Positions 1-6,710 of a DNA stretch of 12,249 nucleotides are shown here, piece after piece. Each line of letters begins with the position of its first letter. The stretch's first letter is position 1. The notes beneath the pieces were generated by a model that had not been told where the DNA came from, did not search any database, and worked only from the letters and a program-made list of their open reading frames with translations. Source of the stretch: an uncultured Lachnospiraceae bacterium (GTDB lineage: Bacteria; Bacillota; Clostridia; Lachnospirales; Lachnospiraceae); NCBI GenBank assembly GCA_937901625.1, contig CALDIE010000160.1:1-12249 (forward strand), given 5' to 3'. The translations under genes and the position numbers were made by a program.

Positions 1-814
1 GGAAGCGCCGTCGGAAGCGCCGTCGGAAGCGCCGTCGGAAGCGCCGTCGGAGGCGCCTTCGGAAGCACCGTCGGAAGCACCGTCGGAAGCACCGTCGGAA
101 GCGCCGTCGACATCACCCGAGGGTGGAAATACACCGACACCTGCACCGGCAGATACACCTGCGCCGAACACCACGGAGGAGTCTTCACAGACGCCTGCAC
201 CGGAGAGCACGCTTGCACCGCAGAGCACGCCTACACCGACACCCGTAACGGAACCGGCAACACCGGACAGAAGACCGGAAACGGTGACGGTAACGGTACC
301 GCCTGTAGGACCCGGAGAGCAGCATACATCCAATGGCGCGGCTACGGACAAGCAACAGATAACGCCGGGAACCCCGGTAACGATTGTTACGATCTACGAG
401 ACGGGAACGGATACTCCGATCAACCCCGTACACGTAAAGAGTTCGGAATGGCAGTACTTTGATACGATAACGAACGAGTGGGTACCGATCCCCGGTACGA
501 TCAATACGTTCACGTACACGCCGACGCAGGATGATGTCGGAAGGTTTATCCGCTGGAGTTATGATATGATCGACGGATATATCGGAACGGCATATTCGGA
601 GATCGTAACGGTGACGGATTCCGTAAGTATCAGTACGGCTACTACAGAGGACAACTCTCAGATCACATCGTCGGCTTTGGACACTGTTCCGGAGACCGGT
701 GAGAGAAGCAGGGAGATCGCGATCAGGTTACTGGTTGGCGTATCCTGTGTAACGTTGGCCGGAGGTCTCTATTTCGACAGAAAGAAGAGAGAGTACGAGG
801 ATTTCGAAAAGTAA
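1..814 (+). CDS. Cell-wall-anchored surface protein with EAPS repeats, Ig-like domain and VPETG sorting tail (5' end missing)
   Basis: The frame is open from base 2 to the TAA at 812-814, giving 270 residues of a protein that starts left of the window. Residues 1-36 are nine EAPS repeats, followed by a Pro/Thr/Ser-rich stalk to about residue 95, typical of a wall-spanning linker. Residues about 112-206 look like a bacterial Ig-like beta domain (WQYFD..TNEWVPIPG, then a DDVGRFIRWSY segment). The C-terminus has the layout of a sortase signal: VPETG at residues 229-233 (bases 686-700), a hydrophobic stretch (LLVGVSCVTLAGGLYF), then a charged tail (DRKKREYEDFEK). VPETG departs from LPXTG at the first position. 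Inference: the protein is exported and attached to peptidoglycan by a sortase, none of which is in this window. Ligand and role are unknown. A terminator follows at 949-985. Confidence 0.85.
   Translation, partial: EAPSEAPSEAPSEAPSEAPSEAPSEAPSEAPSEAPSTSPEGGNTPTPAPADTPAPNTTEESSQTPAPESTLAPQSTPTPTPVTEPATPDRRPETVTVTVPPVGPGEQHTSNGAATDKQQITPGTPVTIVTIYETGTDTPINPVHVKSSEWQYFDTITNEWVPIPGTINTFTYTPTQDDVGRFIRWSYDMIDGYIGTAYSEIVTVTDSVSISTATTEDNSQITSSALDTVPETGERSREIAIRLLVGVSCVTLAGGLYFDRKKREYEDFEK
2..109 (+). repeat. 12-bp tandem repeat, nine copies, encoding EAPS
   Basis: Nine consecutive 12-bp units of the form GAAGCGCCGTCG run from base 2 to 109 in the reading frame of the surface protein. The third base of the Ala codon varies (GCG or GCA) in blocks, and unit five differs in two codons. 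The array runs off the left edge, so the true copy number is unknown. Because the unit is a multiple of three, copy-number changes by slippage would lengthen or shorten the stalk without a frameshift. Confidence 0.95.
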
Positions 815-904
815 TGTAATGTATGCCGAATTATTGGACAAATCGAGGGCTTTTCTTAGTGAAAACAACGAAAAGCCGGAGATAAAAATTAGCATAATAC
901 CAAA

Positions 905-933
905 TTGCAAGAATTGCACATAAATGGTAAAAT
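905..933 (+). promoter_or_regulatory. Possible sigma-A promoter upstream of the CAP gene
   Basis: TTGCAA at 905-910 and TAAAAT at 928-933 are separated by exactly 17 bp, a good match to a vegetative promoter. Transcription would begin near 940 and meet the terminator hairpin at 949 almost at once, so its use for the CAP gene is uncertain. A weaker alternative, TTCATA at 994-999 with TATTCT at 1017-1022, lies beyond the hairpin. Confidence 0.45.
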
Positions 934-948
934 AGTAGGCATAGGAAG

Positions 949-985
949 CCGGTGGACCACCACATGGTCCGCCGGTTTTTATTTT
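949..985 (+). terminator. Intrinsic terminator after the surface-protein gene
   Basis: An 11-bp stem (CCGGTGGACCA pairing with TGGTCCGCCGG, one G-U pair, loop CCACA) is followed by TTTTTATTTT at 976-985. It lies 135 nt after the stop codon of the surface protein. Confidence 0.85.
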
Positions 986-1093
986 GTAAGATCTTCATAG
1001 GATTTGTGTAAGGGAATATTCTTTCTTTCGCCGGCATTGGAGTCGAAAAGGGGATCGACGGTATGTCTTTTGAATGAGGTGGAGGAACTGATT

Positions 1094-1912
1094 ATGATGA
1101 GAAAAAGAGATATTTCCCCGTTGGTCGGGATCAGGATCCTGTTGTTGATGGCTGTAGTAGTGGTAACGTCTGTTTTTGGATCCGCGAATACGTATGCTGC
1201 TCCGACGGCTGCCGAGTATGCAGCGGTATATGATGCTTCTTTTTATGCGGCTAAGTATCCGGATTTAAAGAGTGCCTTTGGCAGTAACGAGGCGTTATTG
1301 TTCAATCATTTCCTGACATGCGGCATGAAGGAAGGCCGCCAGGGAAGCGCGGAGTTTGATGTAAATGCATACCGTACGAGATACCCGGATCTGGTAAATG
1401 CGTTTGGAGACAATCTTCCCGCATATTATGAGCATTATATTCTTTGCGGCAAAGCAGAGGGACGCAGTGGATTGCCTGTTGCATCCGGACAGTCCCAAAC
1501 ACCCGGCGCGACTACGGTATCGTCTGCCGGAGGTAACAGTTTTGCGGATCAGGTGATCGCATTGGTCAATCAGCAGAGAGTGGCAAACGGTCTCCCTGCT
1601 CTGGTTAAGGATTCAGCGGTTACCAATTGCGCGAATTTAAGAGCAAATGAGATTACATCTGTAATGTCTCACAATCGACCGGATGGGTCGACTTGCTTTT
1701 CCATTCTGTCCCAGAATGGTGTCAGTTATAGCGCGGCTGGTGAGAATATCGCAGCCGGTCAGACGACCCCGCAGGAAGTTGTAAACGCCTGGATGAATTC
1801 TCCCGGACACAGGGCAAACATCCTGAATCCTAACTATACCAAGATCGGTGTAGGATTTATCAAGGTTTCGTCAGGATATCAGTATTACTGGTCTCAGATG
1901 TTCATCAGATAA
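1094..1912 (+). CDS. Secreted CAP/SCP-domain protein with two YPDL repeats
   Basis: The protein has 272 residues. The start at 1094 is chosen because GGAGG at 1081-1085 lies 8 nt before the ATG and the protein then opens with a signal peptide: MMRKR, a hydrophobic core (ILLLMAVVVVTSVFG) and a likely cleavage site after TYA at residue 35. Residues about 46-82 and 88-124 are two copies of a repeat with YPDL, AFG and EGR landmarks (ASFYAAKYPDLKSAFG and VNAYRTRYPDLVNAFG); this repeat recurs in surface proteins of related bacteria and has no assigned function that I can name. A Ser/Thr/Gly linker leads to a CAP (SCP/PR1, CAP superfamily) domain, residues about 150-272, with the usual cavity residues His193 (SHNRPDG), Glu217 (AGENIA) and His239 (PGHRANIL). 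Many bacterial CAP proteins are secreted or wall-bound, with unclear biochemical roles. The gene appears monocistronic, with a terminator at 1967-2003. Confidence 0.88.
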   Translation: MMRKRDISPLVGIRILLLMAVVVVTSVFGSANTYAAPTAAEYAAVYDASFYAAKYPDLKSAFGSNEALLFNHFLTCGMKEGRQGSAEFDVNAYRTRYPDLVNAFGDNLPAYYEHYILCGKAEGRSGLPVASGQSQTPGATTVSSAGGNSFADQVIALVNQQRVANGLPALVKDSAVTNCANLRANEITSVMSHNRPDGSTCFSILSQNGVSYSAAGENIAAGQTTPQEVVNAWMNSPGHRANILNPNYTKIGVGFIKVSSGYQYYWSQMFIR

Positions 1913-1966
1913 GGCACGGGAAAGCGGTGCCGCATTGTATGAAGGGACTTCTTAAGAATATTTATA

Positions 1967-2003
1967 ACGGCGTAGCCTATAAGGGTCTGCGCCGTATTTT
2001 ATT
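1967..2003 (+). terminator. Intrinsic terminator after the CAP gene
   Basis: ACGGCGTAG pairs with CTGCGCCGT (9 bp, one G-U pair). The loop region contains a further CCT/AGG pairing. The stem is followed by ATTTTATT, and the whole lies 55 nt after the CAP stop codon. Confidence 0.75.
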
Positions 2004-2007
2004 GAAG

Positions 2008-2036
2008 TTGACCGTGAATGTGCCTTGAAGTACAAT
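2008..2036 (+). promoter_or_regulatory. Sigma-A promoter for the ATP-grasp/trpF-like operon
   Basis: TTGACC at 2008-2013 and TACAAT at 2031-2036 are separated by 17 bp. It begins right after the CAP terminator, and the predicted transcript start (about 2043) is roughly 90 nt before the ATP-grasp start codon. The bases around and downstream of the -10 box closely match those before the UDP-glucose dehydrogenase gene. Confidence 0.65.
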
Positions 2037-2129
2037 AAATGTATATGATGTTAGGGGCAAAAGGTACTTTTGGTTCCAACATCAGCTGTCTTTGATTTTG
2101 CAAAGTATATGAAGATCACGGAGGATGGG

Positions 2130-3077
2130 ATGAAATTATGGATCACAGCCGGAGGAACCGGCTCGGCCTGGGAGATCTGCAAGACCGCAAAGCAGTATTT
2201 TCCGGAAGAGATCGAACTGTATGTCAGTGATATCAATGATCGCGACAAGGTGGCGGCAGCGACTCTTGCGGATCACTTTTTTAAGGTTCCCGCTGTCAGG
2301 GACAAGGGGTACGAGGCACATATAAAAAAACTGCTCTCGGAGGAAAAGATTGACCTCATCATCCCGCTGATTCCATGGGAGCAGACGATATTTGCGCCGG
2401 ACAACGAGGAGTGGAAAGTCCTGGGGATCAACAGTGCCGCTCCGACGATGGAAACGGCCGGACACTGTAATGATAAAAAGAAATTATACAACCTCTGCAG
2501 AAATCTCGGGATCGATACGATCCGGGTGTATGATAAAGAGGAGATCCATCCGGAAGAACACTATTTTGTAAAGGCGATCGACGGTTTCGGCGCGATGGCC
2601 GCCGGTGTTAAGGACGGAGAGAGCCTTTTGGCAAACGGTACCAGAGGTTTGGTGGTACAGGAATACTGCCACGGGGAGGAGGTAACGGCGGAAGTCTACT
2701 ATGACAGGAAGGATACGTACTTTGCCGTCAGAGAACGCCTGGAAACGAAGAACGGGGTATGTACCAAGGCCCGTTTCCCGAAAGACGCCGTGTTAGAGGA
2801 AAAGATTGCCGATGCCCTCAGGAAATTGACGGGCGCGCTTCCTTTTCCGAATGTCTTTAACTTACAGTGGATCAGAGAAGGTGAAACCTGGAAGTTAATG
2901 GATATTAATCTGCGCCTGGCATCCGGAACAGGAACTTCGCGGGCGGCGGGCTTTCAGCTTGTCAGAGCGATGCTCGCGCACGCGCTCGGAAAAGAAATAT
3001 CCCCGGAATGGCTTAGGCTGGCTCCGGAAGTAAAGACCGTCCTTCGTGTTTATGATGAGGTGGTAGTTAGAGAGTAA
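2130..3077 (+). CDS. ATP-grasp domain protein (CarB/PylC-like ligase fold)
   Basis: The protein has 315 residues. The start at 2130 has GGAGG at 2120-2124 five nt upstream and gives an N-terminus that begins directly with a Rossmann-like strand and glycine turn (MKLWITAGGTGSA), as in pre-ATP-grasp domains. In-frame ATG 2109 and TTG 2070 have no convincing ribosome-binding site. Visible ATP-grasp landmarks are the Lys/Gly-rich nucleotide segment FVKAIDGFGAMAAG at about 146-159, VQEYCHGEEVTAEVYYD at about 176-192, and the metal/phosphate segment MDINLRLASGTGTS at about 257-270, where the Asp and Asn fit the acidic/amide metal ligands of the superfamily. ATP-grasp enzymes activate a carboxylate as an acyl phosphate and ligate an amine, thiol or other nucleophile; the substrate here cannot be read from the sequence. 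The gene is followed after 11 nt by a trpF-like gene, so the two are probably co-transcribed and may share a pathway. Confidence 0.82.
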   Translation: MKLWITAGGTGSAWEICKTAKQYFPEEIELYVSDINDRDKVAAATLADHFFKVPAVRDKGYEAHIKKLLSEEKIDLIIPLIPWEQTIFAPDNEEWKVLGINSAAPTMETAGHCNDKKKLYNLCRNLGIDTIRVYDKEEIHPEEHYFVKAIDGFGAMAAGVKDGESLLANGTRGLVVQEYCHGEEVTAEVYYDRKDTYFAVRERLETKNGVCTKARFPKDAVLEEKIADALRKLTGALPFPNVFNLQWIREGETWKLMDINLRLASGTGTSRAAGFQLVRAMLAHALGKEISPEWLRLAPEVKTVLRVYDEVVVRE

Positions 3078-3088
3078 ACGGAGAGTAT

Positions 3089-3715
3089 ATGACGAAGATC
3101 AAGATTTGCGGACTGACATTACCCAAGGAGGCTGGTCTGCTGACTGCGCCGGAGATCGCTATGGCCGGGATGGTTATGTTTGTTCCAAAAAGCCATCGGA
3201 ATATATCACCGGAAAGAGCGGAAGAGATACGATCGGCACTCCCTCAAGGGGTTAAGGCGGTTGCGGTTATGATCGCCCCTACGCCCGAACAGGCAAAACG
3301 GGCGGCTGCGACCGGGGTGGACTATCTTCAGATCCATGGGGAAATTGCGCCGGAAGTATTAAGACAATCCTCGATTCCGATCCTGAAGGCCTTTAACATA
3401 AAAGACCTTGGAGAATATGAGCGTTACAGACAGGAAGAAAAGATCGCGGGCTTTGTTTTCGACGCCGGAACGCCGGGAAGCGGACAGACATTTGACTGGA
3501 GTATCCTGGAAAGGATCGAAAGAGATGAAAAACTTTTTCTTTTAGCCGGTGGACTTCATGCCGGAAATGTGGAAGAGGCAGTGAGAAGATTCACACCGGA
3601 TCTGGTGGATGTTTCTTCCGGCGTGGAGAGATCAAAACAGGAAGGGTACGGAAAGGATCCGGATAAAATAGAAGCATTTGCGGAGGCGGTTCGCAAAGCA
3701 AATGTGAATATATAA
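3089..3715 (+). CDS. trpF: Phosphoribosylanthranilate isomerase-like protein (TrpF family)
   Basis: The 208-residue length fits the TrpF (beta/alpha)8 barrel. Visible family landmarks include the N-terminal KICGLT with Cys7, Arg37 in PKSHRNIS (family usually SPR), LQIHGE at 80-84, Asp125 in FVFDAGTPGSGQTFDW, the phosphate-binding LAGGLHAGNV at 152-161, and VDVSSGVE at 173-180 followed by GKDPDKI. Cys7 and Asp125 match the general base and acid known from TrpF. TrpF converts N-(5-phosphoribosyl)anthranilate to 1-(o-carboxyphenylamino)-1-deoxyribulose 5-phosphate in tryptophan synthesis. No other trp gene lies in the window, and the segment normally reading like GFVF is MVMF, so a different sugar-phosphate isomerisation is possible. 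The start at 3089 has GGAGAG at 3080-3085. It forms a tight pair with the upstream ATP-grasp gene. Confidence 0.8.
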   Translation: MTKIKICGLTLPKEAGLLTAPEIAMAGMVMFVPKSHRNISPERAEEIRSALPQGVKAVAVMIAPTPEQAKRAAATGVDYLQIHGEIAPEVLRQSSIPILKAFNIKDLGEYERYRQEEKIAGFVFDAGTPGSGQTFDWSILERIERDEKLFLLAGGLHAGNVEEAVRRFTPDLVDVSSGVERSKQEGYGKDPDKIEAFAEAVRKANVNI

Positions 3716-3782
3716 GTGTAAAATAAAAGGACATTCATTGAGTTAAAACGGACAGGCATTTGGGGAAAGGCGGGTATTCTTG

Positions 3783-4076
3783 ATGAAGAAAACAGACAAG
3801 ATGGAATTTATTTACGAAGAGGGGGAAAAGAAAGTTTCGATCGATCGGACACAGCGAGCGGTAAGGGAGAATGTTATTAATCGTTATAAGGAGGCGAGAA
3901 AAGGAAAGAAGATCTCACAGGCGGAACTGGCAAAGCGTACGGGGATACGTCAGCCCAATATCGCGCGCTTTGAAAGCGGCAACTATAATCCGACGCTGGA
4001 GATGATGGTCCGGATGGCGGAGGCGCTGGATATGACGATCGAGATCAACTTAACGGAGAAGGCGCGGGAATACTGA
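3783..4076 (+). CDS. XRE-family helix-turn-helix regulator, HigA antitoxin-like
   Basis: The protein has 97 residues. Residues about 44-86 form an XRE/Cro-type helix-turn-helix (ISQAELAKRTGIRQPNIARFE, then SGNYNPTLEMMVRMAEAL), and the C-terminal strand DMTIEINL resembles the end of HigA-type antitoxins. The N-terminal segment (DRTQRAVRENVINRYKEAR) is charged and probably helical. Start choice is uncertain: TTG 3780 and ATG 3783 are adjacent, and AAAGG at 3766-3770 spaces better for the TTG. No toxin gene is visible beside it: only 67 nt separate it from the trpF-like gene, and a terminator follows. It may therefore be an orphan antitoxin or a stand-alone regulator. No promoter is evident in the gap, so read-through from the trpF-like gene is likely. 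Confidence 0.78.
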   Translation: MKKTDKMEFIYEEGEKKVSIDRTQRAVRENVINRYKEARKGKKISQAELAKRTGIRQPNIARFESGNYNPTLEMMVRMAEALDMTIEINLTEKAREY

Positions 4077-4078
4077 AT

Positions 4079-4116
4079 CCGTGGAATGGCAGATGTCTGC
4101 CACGGTTGCTTTTTTT
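4079..4116 (+). terminator. Intrinsic terminator after the XRE gene
   Basis: The core stem is TGGCAG/CTGCCA with loop ATGT (4087-4102), extended by outer CCG/CGG pairs and followed by TTGCTTTTTTT. It starts 3 nt after the stop codon. Its T tract is shared with the -35 box of the next promoter. Confidence 0.85.
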
Positions 4117-4134
4117 GCCGTGCTTTAGTACAAT
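4106..4134 (+). promoter_or_regulatory. Sigma-A promoter for UDP-glucose dehydrogenase
   Basis: TTGCTT at 4106-4111 and TACAAT at 4129-4134 are separated by 17 bp, giving a transcript start near 4141 and a leader of about 40 nt. The -35 box lies in the T tract of the preceding terminator. A second candidate -10, TATAAT at 4142-4147, has no good -35 partner. Confidence 0.6.
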
Positions 4135-4181
4135 AATTGCATATAATCTGCTCTGTCAGAGCGGTACAAAGGAGAAAGACG

Positions 4182-5522
4182 ATGCGTGTAGCGGTAATTG
4201 GTACAGGATATGTAGGGCTGGTGACAGGTACCTGCTTTTCCGATATGGGAAACGAAGTATGGTGCGTGGATGTCGATGAAGAGAAGATCAGCAGATTAAA
4301 GAAGGGGATCATTCCCATTTATGAGCCGGGTCTTTCCGAACTGGTATTAAAGAATTATGAGAGCGGATCGCTTCATTTTACAACGGAGATTCAGGAAGCA
4401 TTAAACCGCTGCGACATTTGCTTTATTGCGGTGGGAACTCCCATGGGAGAGGACGGAAGTGCCGATCTTCATTATGTGCTGAGTGTTGCCGAGAGCATCG
4501 GTAAGTATATGAGCCATCATATGTATGTGATAGATAAGTCCACGGTGCCGGTAGGAACGGCGCGTAAAGTAAGGGCAAAGATCCAGGAGGAACTCGACGC
4601 GAGAGGATCGGATCTTACCTTTGATGTGATCTCAAATCCGGAGTTTTTAAAAGAGGGTACGGCTGTATCGGATTGCATGCGCCCGGATCGTATCGTGATC
4701 GGTGTGGATAATGAGGATGCGGCAGAAGTGATGCGCGAGCTCTATAAGCATTATGTATTGAATACCGAAAACTTTATCCTGATGGATGTGGCCAGCGCTG
4801 AGATGACCAAGTACGCGGCCAATTCCATGCTGGCGACCAAGATTTCCTTTATGAATGAGATCTCCCGCATCTGCGAGATGGTTGGGGCGGATGTCAATAA
4901 GGTCAGAAAGGGGATCGGATCCGATCGACGGATCGGTTACTCCTTTATCTATCCCGGCTGCGGATATGGCGGAAGCTGTTTTCCGAAGGATGTAAAGGCG
5001 CTGATCAAAACGGCCGACGAGTATGGCTACGAGGCAAAGCTTTTAGGCTCTGTAGAGGAAGTTAATCATGCGCAGAAGCATGTTATTGCGGATAAGGTAA
5101 AACAGCATTTCGGAGAGGATTTAAGCGGTAAGGTATTTGCTGTTTGGGGACTTTCCTTTAAGCCGGATACGGATGATATGAGAGAAGCTTCGGCGATCAC
5201 CATCATCAACGATCTGACGGCAGCCGGAGCCGGGATTCGGGCATACGACCCGAAGGCTATGGAGGAGGCGCAGAAATGCTATCTCAAAGGCAATGAGCAT
5301 GTCACCTATTGCAAGAAAAAGTACGACGCGCTTGAGGGCGCAGACGCGCTGATCCTGGTGACGGAGTGGAAGGAGTTTCGCAGTCCCGATTTTGAGGAGA
5401 TCAGGAAATCTTTGAAGACACCGGTGATCTTTGACGGACGCAATCAGTACGGCGCGAAGACAGCGCAGAAATTTGGCTTCTCTTATTATCAGATTGGAGT
5501 ACAACCTTCATTGGTAGAGTAA
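4182..5522 (+). CDS. ugd: UDP-glucose 6-dehydrogenase
   Basis: The protein has 446 residues, the normal length for the bacterial family. It oxidises UDP-glucose to UDP-glucuronate in two NAD-dependent steps in the cytoplasm, supplying a precursor for surface polysaccharides. The N-terminal NAD-binding fold opens with VAVIGTGYVGL (residues 3-13) and an acidic VDVDEEK at the end of the second strand. Further landmarks are STVPVGT (120-125), NPEFLKEGTA (152-161), the central-helix segment EMTKYAANSMLATKISFMNE and the catalytic GYGGSCFPKD with nucleophile Cys266. A C-terminal UDP-binding domain contains WGLSFKPDTDDMREA. The start at 4182 is preceded by AAGGAG in the usual window; the open frame continues upstream to 4137, but that extension would overlap the promoter and precede the conserved N-terminus. 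A GGDEF gene follows after 24 nt, presumably in the same transcript. Confidence 0.96.
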   Translation: MRVAVIGTGYVGLVTGTCFSDMGNEVWCVDVDEEKISRLKKGIIPIYEPGLSELVLKNYESGSLHFTTEIQEALNRCDICFIAVGTPMGEDGSADLHYVLSVAESIGKYMSHHMYVIDKSTVPVGTARKVRAKIQEELDARGSDLTFDVISNPEFLKEGTAVSDCMRPDRIVIGVDNEDAAEVMRELYKHYVLNTENFILMDVASAEMTKYAANSMLATKISFMNEISRICEMVGADVNKVRKGIGSDRRIGYSFIYPGCGYGGSCFPKDVKALIKTADEYGYEAKLLGSVEEVNHAQKHVIADKVKQHFGEDLSGKVFAVWGLSFKPDTDDMREASAITIINDLTAAGAGIRAYDPKAMEEAQKCYLKGNEHVTYCKKKYDALEGADALILVTEWKEFRSPDFEEIRKSLKTPVIFDGRNQYGAKTAQKFGFSYYQIGVQPSLVE

Positions 5523-5546
5523 AACAGAGAACGGGGGGGTTATAAA

Positions 5547-6638
5547 ATGTATACGGTTAAGGAGTTGTCGCAGATTCCTTATTTTGAGGAACTGTTAAAA
5601 GAAAAAGATATTGTGCAGATTCTGGACTCGTTAACGGGTTTGGTAAGCCGTCCGTATATGATCGGATTCATTAAGAGTCTGATCGAAGAAAAACGTCCGT
5701 TTACACTGGGTATTCTGGATCTGGACAACTTTAAGTTTGTCAATGATAACTATGGACACCGTGTGGGCGACGGAGTGCTTTCCGGTGTATCTTCGGATAT
5801 GCAGGAGTATTTGGGGAGCGCGGGCGTTGCCGGACGTATCGGCGGTGACGAGTTCATGATCGTCAATCTGCGTGACCGCACATACGCGGAGAAGAAGCTT
5901 TTTTATCTGAATATGTACGCGAATTTTCGCGTGCTCAGGAAGAATATCAAGTTAGAGGATTGTGATCCTTTCATCACCGGAACGATCGGTTCCGCCACTT
6001 TTCCGGAGGATGCTACGACCTATGACGGTCTCTTTGAACTCGTTGATAAGGCATTATACAGAGGAAAGACCAAAGGACGTAACTGTTACATCATCTATCT
6101 TCCGGAGAAGCACGCAAATATCGAGATCAAGGAGTTAAAGGGGCACAGCATCTATGTGACCATGCGAAGTCTGACGGCGAGGTTTGACACCGAAGAAGCG
6201 ATCCCGGACAAAGTACGGAAAATCATGGATGCGCTGGTGGAAGATTTGAGGATCTCGGATTTATATTGCATTACGGCGGATGGGATCCTGCAGAGTCAGG
6301 TTAAGCAGGCGACGCTCGGAAAGATTACCGATGCGAATAATATTTTGAATATCGGACGGTATTACACAAACTCCTTAAATGACGTAAAGGATGCCAGCCC
6401 GGAGATGTATGAAGTGCTGCATGAGCAGGAAATAGAGACGTTTATGATCGTTGACGTCAAGGTCGGGAATACCTGTTACGGCTATCTGTTATGCGCAGAA
6501 CCGCATTCCCAGCGTTTATGGCAGGAGGATGACTCCGCGATACTGCTCTACACCGCGAGATTGCTTGCGAGCGAGATTCAGAGAACCGGTGCGCCATTAA
6601 ACTTTATTCTGCAGGGGGCTTCGGAAAGCGGCAAGTAA
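5547..6638 (+). CDS. GGDEF-domain protein (probable diguanylate cyclase) with C-terminal GAF-like region
   Basis: The protein has 363 residues. The GGDEF domain occupies about residues 27-170: DSLTGLVSRPYM (27-38), LDLDNFKFVND with metal-binding Asp (58-67), HRVGDGVL, and an intact GGDEF active site at 99-103 (GRIGGDEFMIV), ending with the usual DKALYRGKTKGRN. The catalytic motif is complete, so synthesis of c-di-GMP from two GTP is expected. The RxxD product-inhibition site normally just upstream is absent (GSAG occupies that place). Residues about 180-350 look like a GAF-type sensory domain (ISDLYCITADGIL, YGYLLCAEPHS, DDSAILLYTARLLASEIQ). No membrane segment or signal peptide is seen, so the protein is probably cytoplasmic. 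The usual order is sensor first, GGDEF last; here it is reversed. The gene lies 24 nt after ugd behind a G-rich ribosome-binding site and ends before a terminator. Confidence 0.88.
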   Translation: MYTVKELSQIPYFEELLKEKDIVQILDSLTGLVSRPYMIGFIKSLIEEKRPFTLGILDLDNFKFVNDNYGHRVGDGVLSGVSSDMQEYLGSAGVAGRIGGDEFMIVNLRDRTYAEKKLFYLNMYANFRVLRKNIKLEDCDPFITGTIGSATFPEDATTYDGLFELVDKALYRGKTKGRNCYIIYLPEKHANIEIKELKGHSIYVTMRSLTARFDTEEAIPDKVRKIMDALVEDLRISDLYCITADGILQSQVKQATLGKITDANNILNIGRYYTNSLNDVKDASPEMYEVLHEQEIETFMIVDVKVGNTCYGYLLCAEPHSQRLWQEDDSAILLYTARLLASEIQRTGAPLNFILQGASESGK

Positions 6639-6673
6639 GTAACGGTTATAAAATATTTTTTTGGAAGTAAAAT

Positions 6674-6710
6674 AGCCATCAGTCTGTGATACAGGGTGAT
6701 GGCTTTTATT
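6674..6710 (+). terminator. Intrinsic terminator after the ugd/GGDEF operon
   Basis: AGCCATCA (6674-6681) pairs with TGATGGCT (6697-6704). An inner CTGT/ACAG pairing closes the loop, and TTTATT follows. Confidence 0.85.

Noticed and set aside
2..109. CRISPR-like or regulatory repeat array
   Set aside because: The 12-bp units are directly adjacent without spacers and encode EAPS in the open frame of a surface protein.
185..433. Arg-rich minus-strand open frame
   Set aside because: It is the antisense shadow of the Pro/Thr-rich stalk codons, with no start signal.
1004..1093. 30-residue upstream extension of the CAP protein
   Set aside because: It would bury the signal peptide; GGAGG at 1081-1085 fits ATG 1094.
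4137..4181. N-terminal extension of UDP-glucose dehydrogenase from an upstream ATG
   Set aside because: It has no ribosome-binding site, overlaps the promoter region, and precedes the conserved start of the NAD-binding fold; ATG 4182 has a proper AAGGAG site.
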